From: Paenibacillus mendelii
GTDB lineage: Bacteria; Bacillota; Bacilli; Paenibacillales; Paenibacillaceae
Reading direction: 5' to 3'
Length of the DNA: 64,000 nt
Assembly (NCBI RefSeq): GCF_024498075.1
Contig: NZ_JANHOF010000013.1
Span: forward strand, 140,675-204,674
Every line of letters starts with the position of its first letter. The stretch's first letter is position 1. This document shows, piece by piece, positions 24,453-33,017 of the stretch. The notes under the pieces are model-generated. The model had not been told where the DNA came from and made no database searches. It saw only the letters and a list, made by a program, of their open reading frames with translations. Made by a program: the position numbers and the translations under genes.

Positions 24453-25046
24453 ATGGCGGGCAAGAAAGATTACGTCAATTCAATCGTTTCGGATAATCGC
24501 GAGCAAATCGAACATCACGTGAAAGAGATATTGAGGCTGATCGGAGAGAACCCCGGACGGGAAGGGCTGCTGGAAACACCGGCCCGCGTAACCCGGATGT
24601 ACGAAGAAATCTTCGGCGGCTACGATGTTGATCCGCGTGAAGTGCTGGGCGTGACGTTCGACGAACAGCATGAAGAACTCGTCATCGTGAAGGATATCGT
24701 GTATTATAGCCAGTGCGAGCACCATATGGCGCCATTCTTCGGCAAAGCGCATATCGGTTATATCCCGAGCGGCAAAATCGCCGGATTGAGCAAGCTGGCA
24801 CGTCTGGTCGAGGCGATTACGCGCCGTCTGCAGGTGCAGGAGCGCATAACGTCGCAAATCGCGGATATTCTGGACGAGGTACTGGTTCCTCACGGTGTTA
24901 TGGTTGTTGTCGAAGGCGAGCATCTGTGCATGTGCGCACGCGGCGTGAAGAAGCCGGGCAGCAAGACGGTTACATCGGCCGTACGCGGCGAATTCCGCAA
25001 GAGCGCGGCACTCCGCTCGGAGTTCCTGGCGCTGTTGAAGCAGTAA
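24453..25046 (+). CDS. folE: GTP cyclohydrolase I
   Basis: This encodes 197 residues of type I GTP cyclohydrolase. ENPGREGLLETPARVTRMYEE opens the domain. The zinc site is Cys-His in QCEHHMAPF with the second Cys in CMCARGVKKPGS. SGKIAGLSKLARL and TSAVRGEFR complete the active site. It makes dihydroneopterin triphosphate for folate, and in queuosine-making cells also for queuosine. AAGGGGG is upstream and a terminator follows. Confidence 0.94.
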   Translation: MAGKKDYVNSIVSDNREQIEHHVKEILRLIGENPGREGLLETPARVTRMYEEIFGGYDVDPREVLGVTFDEQHEELVIVKDIVYYSQCEHHMAPFFGKAHIGYIPSGKIAGLSKLARLVEAITRRLQVQERITSQIADILDEVLVPHGVMVVVEGEHLCMCARGVKKPGSKTVTSAVRGEFRKSAALRSEFLALLKQ

Positions 25047-25055
25047 ACAAGCGAT

Positions 25056-25095
25056 AAGACCGCTGCTCCTTTATTGGGGCGGCGGTCTTTTTTTT
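25056..25095 (+). terminator. Terminator of folE
   Basis: A 14-bp stem (AAGACCGCTGCTCC with near-complement GGGGCGGCGGTCTT) is followed by eight T residues. Confidence 0.9.
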
Positions 25096-25381
25096 GGGCA
25101 TGTGGTTCCATTAGCAGCTGTGAGGCTAAAGGTCGGTTCAGCGGGTGCTGCCAGTGGAAAGGGGTAACTTAATGAGGTGAAAAATCGTCAATTAATCAGA
25201 GGATCGGAATATCGCATATAGGCATTTTGATTCATATCAAGATTAAGGGTATATATGCAAAAATAATAAGAGGTTTTGTGTAGTGGAACAACGATTGAAG
25301 TGTGAAAACAAAGATAAAATCAGTGTGATAAGGCATATTAATAATAATGTTCATAAAGTTGTTACCATGCAAATTATTAAC
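25096..25381. other. AT-rich intergenic region
   Basis: I see no supported gene. A loose inverted repeat GCATATA...TATATGC (25213-25259) and a weak GTG-started frame near 25283 were noted but are unconvincing. Confidence 0.4.
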
Positions 25382-25431
25382 ATAAGTCCGCTCCGCGTTC
25401 TACGTAATGTAGAATATGGAAGCGGACTTAT
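25382..25431 (-). terminator. Long hairpin after the SOD-fusion gene
   Basis: ATAAGTCCGCT and AGCGGACTTAT arms enclose a second TTCTAC/GTAGAA hairpin. It follows the stop of the minus-strand SOD fusion; no strong T run is present. Confidence 0.5.
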
Positions 25432-25465
25432 ATGCAGTTAAATAAATGCAATTTTTTATTAAGGA

Positions 25466-26821
25466 TCAATAAGGTTCCCATACCAGCTTGCTCGCCTCTT
25501 GGAAGCGGTCGTTAACGTAAGGCCAATTCACAACATTCCACCAGCTGGCAATATAATCGGGGCGTTTGTTCTGATGCTTCAAATAATAGGCGTGCTCCCA
25601 TACATCGAGCGGGAGAATCGGAACGATATCCCATTGCGATAAGTTCTGATGCTTCTCGGCAGTCAGAATTTCAAGCCGTCGGCTCCGCGGACTCCAGACG
25701 AGTATCGCCCAGCCGCCTCCCTCAACTTTTTCGGCTGCTTGACTGAATTGTTTCTTGAACGCTTCGTAGCTTCCGAAGTCTTTCTTGATCTGCTGAGCCA
25801 ACGGTCCGACAGCGGCCCCTCCACCCTTAGGCGACATGACATTCCAGAATAAAGTATGCAGGTAATGACCTGCGCCGTTGAAAGCAAGCTCGCGCTCCCA
25901 ATGCTTCACCAAATCGAAATTGCCTGTCTCCCGTGCCTTCTCCAGCTCTTTCTCTGCTTTGTTCAAACCGTCGACATAGCTTTGGTGATGCTTGTCATGA
26001 TGGATACGCATAGTCATCGTGTCAATGTATGGCTCTAGCGCATCATAGGAATAGGGCAGCGGAGGCAAGATATGGCCGCCGATAGGGACAGAGACGACCG
26101 GTGCACGTTCGCTGCCATCCCAGAACCAGGCATCATCATCTACAGCGTCAAAGCGGCTCTCTGCGGCCTCCTCATCTGTATTGGCCTCTGGACCTTGATC
26201 TGGACCTGCTGCATCCGAGCCCTCAAGGGCATTCTCCTCCGCAGAGTCGGAGCCTTCCCCGCTACCCTGCTGGTCTTGAGAGGCTTCGAGGCGGGCACCG
26301 CTGTACTCGCCGGGTATGTCTTCATGTCCGGATTCGTTTGGTTCATCTGCCTGTGCCTGCATTTCGGCGGCCGCCGATATGTCTTCTTCCCCGTCGGATC
26401 GCGGCTCAAGTAAAGTGGCGAGAACGTTGAGGAAGTACTCGGACTCGCGGATAATGTGCTTGATGACGGTAACGCCAATCGGGCTTCCGGCAACAGCAGG
26501 ACTGACCGTGAGAAGCGCTGTAAGCTGCTCTACAAACGTGCGGGACTGCTTCGCGGATATTTGCAGCAGAGCGTCGGTCTGAGCCTGAAAACCGGGCGGC
26601 AGGGCGTTAGGATCCGGCAGGGCTGATGTGATCAGCTGATCCGCCATATGTTCCGTCCGGGCAAAGACAGGCTCCCAAGCTTGGAGCATGGCCGCGTAGG
26701 GCAGCTCCAGGTTGGGTACAATCTGCCGGATGACGACGGTATGTTCCTTCTCCTGCGTTTTCCAGAAGCGTATTTCCTCTAAGAGTCTAAGCGGCATATA
26801 GGATCCATATACGAGTAACAA
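25466..26821 (-). CDS. DUF2935-like domain, acidic linker and Fe/Mn superoxide dismutase domain fused
   Basis: This encodes about 451 residues. The N-terminal about 145 residues are helical, with RLLEEIRFWKTQEKEHTVVIRQIVPNLE resembling DUF2935 proteins of spore formers. A strongly acidic Glu/Asp/Ser/Gly linker of about 95 residues follows. The C-terminal about 200 residues form a complete SOD: RIHHDKHHQSYV, GHYLHTLFWN and DVWEHAYYLKHQNKRPDYI supply all four metal ligands. I chose the TTG at 26821, which has AAAGGAGGC upstream; an ATG at 26848 lacks a ribosome site, and further upstream codons overlap the preceding terminator. It is a second SOD beside sodA, possibly spore- or surface-associated. 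Confidence 0.8.
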   Translation of the reverse strand: MLLVYGSYMPLRLLEEIRFWKTQEKEHTVVIRQIVPNLELPYAAMLQAWEPVFARTEHMADQLITSALPDPNALPPGFQAQTDALLQISAKQSRTFVEQLTALLTVSPAVAGSPIGVTVIKHIIRESEYFLNVLATLLEPRSDGEEDISAAAEMQAQADEPNESGHEDIPGEYSGARLEASQDQQGSGEGSDSAEENALEGSDAAGPDQGPEANTDEEAAESRFDAVDDDAWFWDGSERAPVVSVPIGGHILPPLPYSYDALEPYIDTMTMRIHHDKHHQSYVDGLNKAEKELEKARETGNFDLVKHWERELAFNGAGHYLHTLFWNVMSPKGGGAAVGPLAQQIKKDFGSYEAFKKQFSQAAEKVEGGGWAILVWSPRSRRLEILTAEKHQNLSQWDIVPILPLDVWEHAYYLKHQNKRPDYIASWWNVVNWPYVNDRFQEASKLVWEPY

Positions 26822-26886
26822 GTCGTCGTAAGCCTCCTTTCTGCTCATCAACGTGAGGTGTGTTTGCGGTTTTGGTCCGGCATGCC

Positions 26887-26915
26887 AAAAAGCCGCCCGG
26901 AGACCGGACGGCTTC
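26887..26915 (-). terminator. Terminator of the alpha/beta hydrolase gene
   Basis: On the minus strand AAGCCGTCCGG and CCGGGCGGCTT arms are followed by five T residues, directly before the SOD-fusion gene. Confidence 0.75.
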
Positions 26916-26995
26916 ATAAATTCAATCCTATGCCGAAGTGCATCCTTTACTAGATGTATTCGGGCAGCTTGGGCGCTATGTCGTGAATCGGCCGG

Positions 26996-28120
26996 TTAAA
27001 TATCCGACTTTCGGGCAGCATCCACTTGGCTGAGGAATAAGGCAGCACGCTGGATGTATTCCTTGGGATGGGATTGGAACAGCAGCTCATGCTTGCCTCC
27101 ATCAACAATCCACTCCCGCGAGAGCGGGTTGAATTGACCGGATGCAATATGCTTGGCGGTTTCTACAGGCGCTTTAGCATCCTCAGTTCCGTGCATGATG
27201 AATGTCGGAATTGAGTAGGCGGTTTCCAGCACCTGCTTGGAAGGGATGTTGTTGAAGGTCGTACCCGTCCAGAAAGGCAGCATCCATTCGATCAAAGGAA
27301 GCGACGGATAGCGCGGCAGGTCTAAATGCTGGCGGACGTTGCTGAACAGTGACTCGGGGCTTGGAAGAAACAAGCTGTCAAGAATCATCGCATCAATTTG
27401 ATCGGTTTGAAGTGCGGCTTGCAGGGCCGTTCCTGCGCCCATGGAGAAGCCCCATACGATAAGCTCTTCCGCTCCTTGCGAGCTCGCGTAGTCGACAGCG
27501 GCCAGCAGCTGTTTGGATTCCTCTAAGCCGCCGGTTGCCGGGGAACGGTCTTCTGTGGATGCATATCCGTAATCGAACATTAAGACATTGTATTGGAGAC
27601 GATGTAACAGTCCGGCAAGCTCATACATGGGAACCCATGTCTCTTCGCGATTAGCGCCGTATCCATGGCTGAAGACCACCGTACGTTTGGATGGATTGGC
27701 AGCAAGCGCGGCTGTTGCGGCGGTTTGCTGGGCAGGATTCGTACCGGCCGTCTCAATTGCACGGCCAGGCTTGGGTCCGCCTGATTCAGATGCGGGTATA
27801 TACCAGCCGTGAACGGTCGTTTTTCCGCTCCGGCTCGGAAATGAGACATCCGTATAGTTAAGTCCTTTGGCTAGCATAGGATTAGATGTAAGGGGTGCGA
27901 CATAAGGATGCGCAATTATCCATGCGACATATCCATGAAAGGCAAGTCCGGCAAACAGCAGCATCGCCGTAAAGGCGGAAAGAATTGCGAGAGCCGTATG
28001 CTTACGGCGTGAGCTTATGAACCGGTTGTCCGCAGGCTGCGGAGATGGCTCAGGGGTAGGCAGTAATCCGGGAGTATAGCTCCCGCCGACAGGCAGCATT
28101 GGTGCAGTGATCGTGCTCAT
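26996..28120 (-). CDS. Membrane-anchored alpha/beta hydrolase
   Basis: This encodes 374 residues. A Pro/Arg-rich cytosolic head is followed by one transmembrane helix (about 43-68), then an alpha/beta hydrolase domain like YqkD. The oxyanion-side motif FSHGYGANRE, the nucleophile elbow GFSMGAG, and the C-terminal IMHGTEDAKAP and GGKHELLF segments supply the Ser, Asp and His triad. An Ala/Thr-rich insertion of about 25 residues lies before the HGYG motif. The substrate is unknown. A cre-like sequence lies just upstream of the start, so carbon catabolite control is possible. Confidence 0.82.
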   Translation of the reverse strand: MSTITAPMLPVGGSYTPGLLPTPEPSPQPADNRFISSRRKHTALAILSAFTAMLLFAGLAFHGYVAWIIAHPYVAPLTSNPMLAKGLNYTDVSFPSRSGKTTVHGWYIPASESGGPKPGRAIETAGTNPAQQTAATAALAANPSKRTVVFSHGYGANREETWVPMYELAGLLHRLQYNVLMFDYGYASTEDRSPATGGLEESKQLLAAVDYASSQGAEELIVWGFSMGAGTALQAALQTDQIDAMILDSLFLPSPESLFSNVRQHLDLPRYPSLPLIEWMLPFWTGTTFNNIPSKQVLETAYSIPTFIMHGTEDAKAPVETAKHIASGQFNPLSREWIVDGGKHELLFQSHPKEYIQRAALFLSQVDAARKSDI

Positions 28121-28138
28121 GATGGAGTCCCCCTAAAT

Positions 28139-28152
28139 TGTAAGCGCTTCAA
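28139..28152. promoter_or_regulatory. cre-like site upstream of the hydrolase gene
   Basis: TGTAAGCGCTTCAA matches the CcpA consensus TGWAARCGYTWNCW at 13 of 14 positions and lies 19 bases before the hydrolase start codon. Confidence 0.4.
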
Positions 28153-28534
28153 ATAGTTCTATACTCCTATCGTATGGGTTACGGGCTGGCCTGTCAATGT
28201 ATGTCGAGATAATGTTAACGTCCTGTAATATAGCTGTAAAATATGACTGGTGCTGCGAGGAAGGCAATTCTCAATACTTTTAAAATTAGATGAGCGTAAG
28301 CACCGCTCGGAGCGTCAAGTGATCGCAGCCCGGTGAGCCCTGGCTTCTCCGGTCGCGGACGGATGGGGTGTCGCGCACCGGCGAAGCAGGCGAGGGGACA
28401 TCGGTGAAGGGCGCCGAAAACGCCGCTCGTACTAAAGATGTGTTATTAAGCTAAGGCAGTTTACAATAACAGTGGCTGGAACTTTTTGGGGCTAAAATTC
28501 GTCATTATGGTAGAAGTGGTGGGAGGATTAATTA
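28153..28534. other. Intergenic region with a GC-rich patch
   Basis: No gene is supported. The stretch 28300-28430 looks notably GC-rich between AT-rich flanks and holds no clear frame; it could be a relic. Confidence 0.35.
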
Positions 28535-28699
28535 ATGAAAATTGCCTTAAAAATTCTATGTATAGCGTGCGGGTTATATCTGTTTTATGAGGGCTATAGC
28601 ACATATACATTCAGTGCAAGAAGCCCTGACGGCAACATGGGGATAATGTTCCTTGAAATACACAATTCCCGGATGTTACATTTTGATAGGGCAGTATAG
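28535..28699 (+). CDS. Small 54-residue hypothetical protein
   Basis: An ATG with GGGAGGATTAATTA upstream opens a 54-codon frame. The first about 22 residues are hydrophobic (KIALKILCIACGLYLFY), resembling a signal or membrane segment, and the rest is polar. It ends 33 bases before the DUF1877 gene on the same strand. I recognise no family; the strong ribosome site is the main support. Confidence 0.45.
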   Translation: MKIALKILCIACGLYLFYEGYSTYTFSARSPDGNMGIMFLEIHNSRMLHFDRAV

Positions 28700-28731
28700 T
28701 CACTACTAAAAATGGAAAGAAGGCTGACAAC

Positions 28732-29220
28732 ATGGGAATGCGTGGATATTACTTTACTATGGATGACAGCCTGGTGCAGCAAATCGCAGCAGGCGACATT
28801 GCATTGAAGAGTTTGAAAATAGACGATTATCCCGGACTGGACATTGATAGATCCTGGGAGGCGATTCACTACTTGATTTGTGGAGATATTTCCGATGGAG
28901 AGTCCCCCCTTGGCTATGTTGTTCCACTGACGTCAGACAAAGGCATCGATTTTGGCTCATTCGGGGCGTTTTCCTTACGCGCCGAGCAAGTTGCAGAAGC
29001 ACTTCAGGCTATGTCTGAGCTGGATGAAGCGCAGCTCCGCTTGCGGTATGATTTCCCGGCCATGGTCAAGGACGAGGTATATCCTCTTGAGCCTGACACT
29101 GTTTCAGACGAGGATGAGGACGAGTTCTTTGCCTACATGCTTCAGCATTTTAACGAAATCCGGCGTTTCTACAGCCAAACTGTAGCCGAGGGCAAAGGTC
29201 TCATCTTCTATATTTTCTGA
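28732..29220 (+). CDS. DUF1877 (YfbM-like) protein
   Basis: This encodes 162 residues matching the DUF1877/YfbM family from end to end: MGMRGYYFTMDD at the start, IDRSWEAIHYLICGD in the middle and YSQTVAEGKGLIFYIF at the end. The family is small, cytoplasmic and uncharacterised, and often occurs near toxin or immunity loci. GAAGG precedes the ATG. No toxin gene is visible next to it. Confidence 0.8.
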   Translation: MGMRGYYFTMDDSLVQQIAAGDIALKSLKIDDYPGLDIDRSWEAIHYLICGDISDGESPLGYVVPLTSDKGIDFGSFGAFSLRAEQVAEALQAMSELDEAQLRLRYDFPAMVKDEVYPLEPDTVSDEDEDEFFAYMLQHFNEIRRFYSQTVAEGKGLIFYIF

Positions 29221-29311
29221 TTCCAATAAATTGAATCATCGCAAGTGGCAAAAAAAATCATTACATAGGCTCATGGGATTCCTCACCTAACTTCATATTA
29301 TTGGACAAAAG

Positions 29312-29350
29312 AAACGACCCCGAGCTTAGTAAAGTTCGGGGTCGTGAAAC
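29312..29350. terminator. Terminator between convergent DUF1877 gene and aldolase relic
   Basis: AACGACCCCGA and TCGGGGTCGT arms; on the minus strand the sequence continues TTTCTTTT, matching an aldolase terminator. Confidence 0.8.
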
Positions 29351-29352
29351 GT

Positions 29353-30046
29353 TTATTTAGTGGAGGCTTCATAAATGTCTTGAATGGATTTGGAAAGCAC
29401 CGCGTTGAACTCATCATCGGTTTGCCCGGCGGTGAGATCCTGCGATAAAGCACGTGAGAAGCTCGCGATCAATCCGTGATTTTGTGCCAGCTTTTCGTTT
29501 GCTTCCGCTTGCGAATAGCCGCCTGACAAAGCGACAATCCGTACAACGTGCGGGTCCTTCATCAGATCGCTGTAGAAATTGTTTTCCGTCGGTATGGAAA
29601 GTTTAAGCATGACCTTCGCGTCTTTTTCGAGGGCGGATAATTGAGCGAAAATTTCGTCCTTCAACAGTTTTTCCGATGCTATCTTATCCGCGCTGTAAAT
29701 ATCCACTTCCGGCTCAATGATCGGAACCAGTCCCATCTCCACGATTTGCTTCCCGATGGCAAACTGCTGCTCAACGACTTTTTTGATTCCGGCAGGATTG
29801 GCTTCTTTGATCAGCGAGCGCATTTTCGTTCCGATGATGTTTCGTTCAACCGCCCGCTTCAGAAGGTCGTTTAAATCAGAGATCGGTTTCATGAGCTGAA
29901 CCCCGTCTTCCAGATCGGCAAGCCCTTCAAAATGTACCGGGAATCAAACGCGGGACTTTTAATAATGCGCGTTCTCATCTTATGAACCATGGCATACATC
30001 TCTTCTTCATTGGAATAGCTCGAATTTTGAACGCCCCTGCTTCCTG
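29353..30046 (-). pseudogene. Class I fructose-bisphosphate aldolase, internally deleted
   Basis: The distal 179 codons (from MKPISDLNDLLKRA) are intact and match the C-terminal 60 per cent of staphylococcal-type class I aldolase, including VPIIEPEVDI, VMLKLSIPTENN with the Schiff-base lysine, and RIVALSGGYSQAEAN. Upstream, another frame reads NSSYSNEEEMYAMVHKMRTRIIKSPAF, the normal N-terminal segment. The frame then changes and resumes at FEGLADLEDGVQL. About 40 residues, including the LGAILFEQT region, and the extreme N-terminus are missing. It is therefore a broken gene, although the 3' part could still be translated from its first ATG. Confidence 0.75.
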
Positions 30047-30117
30047 AGATTGACCTAAATTAAGGTGATGAAATCCTGCGAATGAGTGAGCATATGCGTT
30101 AAACCTTAATACCAAGG

Positions 30118-30133
30118 GACGGGAAACGATAGT
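30118..30133. repeat. Left copy of a 16-bp repeat flanking the PadR/ABC cassette
   Basis: GACGGGAAACGATAGT here is identical to 33018-33033. The two copies bracket the cassette of PadR, two DUF1048 proteins and an ABC exporter. Confidence 0.6.
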
Positions 30134-30226
30134 GAAGGAGTTTGCTACATGGCAGCTCCTCTGTTCCAATGAAGTAACGGGGGCAGCATAGTTGAAAATG
30201 TATAATTCGTGTCAGAGCAAATGCTA

Positions 30227-30275
30227 TTGACAGACCAACTACTACGTGTTACTCTATAGCAGTAGTAAGTAACAC
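30227..30275 (+). promoter_or_regulatory. Promoter and operator of the PadR cassette
   Basis: TTGACA at 30227-30232 with a 17-bp spacer gives a TACTCT -10. Inverted repeat GTGTTACT (30246-30253) and AGTAACAC (30268-30275) overlaps the -10, fitting autorepression by PadR. Confidence 0.55.
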
Positions 30276-30310
30276 TTGATACCAGTCATACAGAATAGCA
30301 AGGGGTGATT

Positions 30311-30640
30311 GTGCTGGAAAACCTAACGGAAATGCTCAAAGGCGTGCTTGAGGGCTGTGTCCTTGAAATTATAAGCCGCAACGAAACCTACGGCTACGAA
30401 ATCACGCGGCGGCTAAACGCCCTCGGCTTCACAGATGTTGTGGAGGGAACGGTGTACACGATCCTGATCCGGCTTGAAAAAAACAAGCTGGTGGAGATCA
30501 CCAAGAAGCCCTCCGACATGGGACCGCCGCGGAAGTTTTTTGCGATCAACGACGCGGGCCGCGAGGAGCTTCGGAAGTTCTGGGAAAAATGGGAATTCGT
30601 CTCATCGAAAATGCACGAGTTAAAGGAGAGAGAACGATGA
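30311..30640 (+). CDS. PadR-family transcriptional regulator
   Basis: This encodes 109 residues with the PadR winged helix: LKGVLEGCVLEIISRNETYGYEITRRL, TVYTILIRLEKNKLV and PPRKFFAINDAGREEL. PadR repressors usually control an adjacent exporter and release it on binding a toxic compound. The start is the GTG after AAGGGGTG; a GTG two codons earlier is too close. Its stop overlaps the next start as ATGA, so translation is coupled to the first DUF1048 gene. Confidence 0.88.
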   Translation: MLENLTEMLKGVLEGCVLEIISRNETYGYEITRRLNALGFTDVVEGTVYTILIRLEKNKLVEITKKPSDMGPPRKFFAINDAGREELRKFWEKWEFVSSKMHELKERER

Positions 30641-30984
30641 ATTTTTGGGAAAAGATTACCGGCAGCGACATGACTAAAGATTTCAAAACTTTTGAATCGC
30701 GAGCCAAAAAGCTGCCGGCTGATTATCAAGCGGCATGGGATAAAATTAAGGCCAATCTTTGGCAGCACTCGGATTTTACCGGTCGCAACCTCATGCCCAT
30801 TCTTGACGGCGTGCTTGGCTTGCTCGAAGAAACGGCGGCGGACGGTCAGAGTGTCCAAGAGGTCTTGGGTGACGATATCAAAGGCTTCTGTTCAGCGCTA
30901 GCCGGCGAAGAAGGGGCAAAGTCATATCGCGACAAATGGCGCGAGCAACTCAACAATAATATCGCTAAAAAACTAGGTAAATAG
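30637..30984 (+). CDS. DUF1048 family protein (first copy)
   Basis: This encodes 115 residues of helical DUF1048 protein: FWEKITGSDMTKDFKTFESRAKKLPADYQAAWDKI, then LMPILDGVLGLLEETAADGQSVQEVLGDDIKGFC. The family is found almost only in operons with a PadR regulator and an ABC exporter, and has no known activity. AAAGGAGAG precedes the ATG. The second copy follows after 12 bases. Confidence 0.85.
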   Translation: MNFWEKITGSDMTKDFKTFESRAKKLPADYQAAWDKIKANLWQHSDFTGRNLMPILDGVLGLLEETAADGQSVQEVLGDDIKGFCSALAGEEGAKSYRDKWREQLNNNIAKKLGK

Positions 30985-30996
30985 GAGGAAGATAAA

Positions 30997-31347
30997 ATGA
31001 GAATACGAGATATCATCGAAGGCAAAAAGGAGTGGCGAGCACACGTGGCGCGTGTCAAAGCGCTCCCGCAAGATTATCAGATTGTTTATAAAGAAATTCA
31101 AAAATATCTCTTTAAGGTCGGCCCTGTTGAGCTAACTGAAGGGACGGGTTTGCTCTCGGGGATTATCGATCTTTTTGAAGAGGGTGCGGCCTTGGGGAAA
31201 GGCGTGCTCGAAGTGACGGGCAGTGACGTAGCGGCTTTCTGCGACGATCTAATTAAAGATTCAAAAACTTACGCTGACATCCATCAAGAATCTGTTGACC
31301 AAGAAGTTAACAAGGCCATGAAAAAGGTTACGGATAAAACAAAGTAA
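30997..31347 (+). CDS. DUF1048 family protein (second copy)
   Basis: This encodes 116 residues, a diverged paralogue of the preceding protein: RAHVARVKALPQDYQIVYKEIQKYLF aligns with the first copy, as does LSGIIDLFEEGAALGKGVLEVTGSDVAAFCDDL. Two adjacent DUF1048 genes suggest that the pair may act as a heteromer, which is inference. AGGAGGAAGATAAA is an excellent ribosome site. Confidence 0.85.
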   Translation: MRIRDIIEGKKEWRAHVARVKALPQDYQIVYKEIQKYLFKVGPVELTEGTGLLSGIIDLFEEGAALGKGVLEVTGSDVAAFCDDLIKDSKTYADIHQESVDQEVNKAMKKVTDKTK

Positions 31348-31362
31348 AAGGGGGATATCGGG

Positions 31363-32121
31363 GTGGAAAAAGCAATTGAAGTGAAAGGTCTGCGAAAGTC
31401 TTTCAAGGACACAGAAGTCCTAAAGGGCGTCGATTTTGAAGTGAAGCGAGGTGAGATTTTCGCCCTGCTTGGCTCCAACGGCGCGGGCAAGACGACGATT
31501 GTCAGAATCCTCACCACTCTGCTCAAACAGGACGGCGGCACCGCCACCGTAAATGGATTTGACGTCGCGTCAAAACCCGAGAATGTGCGGCATGCGATCA
31601 GTCTGACCGGGCAATTTGCCGCCGTGGACGAGATATTGACGGGGCGAGAAAATCTGATCATGATTGCCAAGCTGCGGCATCTGGATCATCCGCGTCAAGT
31701 TGCTGACGATTTGCTGAAACGTTTCGGTTTAACGGATGCCGCCGACCGTAAGCCATCTACTTATTCGGGTGGTATGCGCCGCAGGCTCGATATCGCTTTG
31801 AGCCTCGTGGGCAAACCGCAGGTCATTTTCCTCGACGAGCCAACCACAGGGCTTGACCCTGAGGCACGTATCGAGGTTTGGAAGATTGTAAAGGAGCTTG
31901 CCGAAGGCGGCACGACGGTATTCCTGACCACGCAGTATTTAGAGGAAGCTGAGCAGCTTGCCAACCGAATTTCCATTTTGCACGAGGGTAGAATTATCGC
32001 CAGCGGCACGCTCGCGGAGCTGAAACAGCTGTTCCCGAAAGCTAAGGTAGAGTATGTTGAAAAACAGCCGACATTGGAGGAAATATTCCTCGCAATCATT
32101 GGTAAAAGGGAGGCCATATAA
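31363..32121 (+). CDS. ABC transporter ATP-binding protein (DrrA-like)
   Basis: This encodes 252 residues. Walker A is GSNGAGKTT, the signature is YSGGMRRR and Walker B is VIFLDEPTTGLDPEAR, followed by TTQYLEEAEQLANRI, the DrrA-type H-loop context. Such subunits energise ABC-2 exporters of drugs or lantibiotics. The start is a GTG after AGGGGGATATC. The permease gene begins directly after the stop. Confidence 0.9.
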   Translation: MEKAIEVKGLRKSFKDTEVLKGVDFEVKRGEIFALLGSNGAGKTTIVRILTTLLKQDGGTATVNGFDVASKPENVRHAISLTGQFAAVDEILTGRENLIMIAKLRHLDHPRQVADDLLKRFGLTDAADRKPSTYSGGMRRRLDIALSLVGKPQVIFLDEPTTGLDPEARIEVWKIVKELAEGGTTVFLTTQYLEEAEQLANRISILHEGRIIASGTLAELKQLFPKAKVEYVEKQPTLEEIFLAIIGKREAI

Positions 32122-32889
32122 ATGGAGGCAAAAAACTTTTTTTTCAGCGATATGAGCGTGATGCTCGGACGTTCCATGCGCCATATTGTCCGCAGTATGG
32201 ACACCATCTTCACCGTCTGTCTTACTCCGATTGCCATGATGCTGCTGTTCGTGTATGTGTTTGGCGGCGCAATCGAAACCGGTACGGATAACTATGTGAA
32301 CTTCCTGTTGCCTGGCATACTGCTTATGGCGATTGCCAGCGGGGTGGCCTACGTGGCTTACCGCCTCTTCTTGGATAAGCAACGGGGTATCATTGAGCGG
32401 TTCCACTCCATGCCGATTGCGCGTTCCACTGTGCTGTGGGGGCACGTGCTGACCTCGGTGGTATCCAACATCATTTCTGTTGTCGTCATCATTCTCGTAG
32501 CGCTCATTATGGGCTTTCGCTCGTCGGCAGGGGTACTGTCTTGGTTTGCCGTAGCCGGTATACTCGTGCTGTTTACACTGGCTTTGACTTGGGTCGCGGC
32601 CATTGCCGGACTATCCGCAAAAACGGTGGAAGGAGCAAGCGCCTTTTCCTATCCGTTAATCTTCCTGCCATTCATCAGCTCGGCGTTTGTGCCGACCGAG
32701 ACGATGCCGTCAGTCGTACGCGCCTTTGCTGAAAACCAGCCGGTGACGTCTATCGTAGAGACCATCCGTGCACTATTATCAAATCAACCGGTAGGCAATG
32801 ATATCTGGGTCGCTTTAGCGTGGTGCTTAGGGATAATGATCGTTGCATATCTATTTGCGGTGCGCGCATACAAACGGAATGCAGCTTAG
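32122..32889 (+). CDS. ABC-2 type transporter permease (DrrB-like)
   Basis: This encodes 255 residues with six hydrophobic helices and the ABC-2 signature region ISSAFVPTETMPSVVRAFAENQPVTSIVETIR. YRLFLDKQRGIIERFHSMPIARSTVLWGHVL is typical of the DrrB group. With the preceding ATPase it should form a dimeric exporter of hydrophobic compounds, under the PadR repressor. The stop of the ATPase abuts its ATG, and AAAAGGGAGG lies upstream. Confidence 0.9.
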   Translation: MEAKNFFFSDMSVMLGRSMRHIVRSMDTIFTVCLTPIAMMLLFVYVFGGAIETGTDNYVNFLLPGILLMAIASGVAYVAYRLFLDKQRGIIERFHSMPIARSTVLWGHVLTSVVSNIISVVVIILVALIMGFRSSAGVLSWFAVAGILVLFTLALTWVAAIAGLSAKTVEGASAFSYPLIFLPFISSAFVPTETMPSVVRAFAENQPVTSIVETIRALLSNQPVGNDIWVALAWCLGIMIVAYLFAVRAYKRNAA

Positions 32890-32946
32890 TGAAGTGATGA
32901 TCTAGTACTCCTTTTATATCGAAGTAAGGGGCATTAAAGATAACCA

Positions 32947-32983
32947 GGGAGCAGACTGCCACGGGTGGACTGTTCTCTTTTTT
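32947..32983 (+). terminator. Terminator of the PadR/ABC cassette
   Basis: GAGCAG...CTGTTCTC arms with inner GACTGCCAC/GGGTGGAC pairing are followed by a T run of seven. Confidence 0.75.
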
Positions 32984-33017
32984 ATTGAAGTAGGCGTAAA
33001 TCCGTGATGATTAAACT

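Noticed and set aside
25283..25441. 52-codon GTG-started frame in the gap before the SOD fusion
   Set aside because: It has a weak ribosome site and its 3' half is the hairpin that follows the minus-strand gene.
28300..28430. GC-rich patch considered as a structured RNA
   Set aside because: I found no consistent set of paired stems and no promoter next to it.
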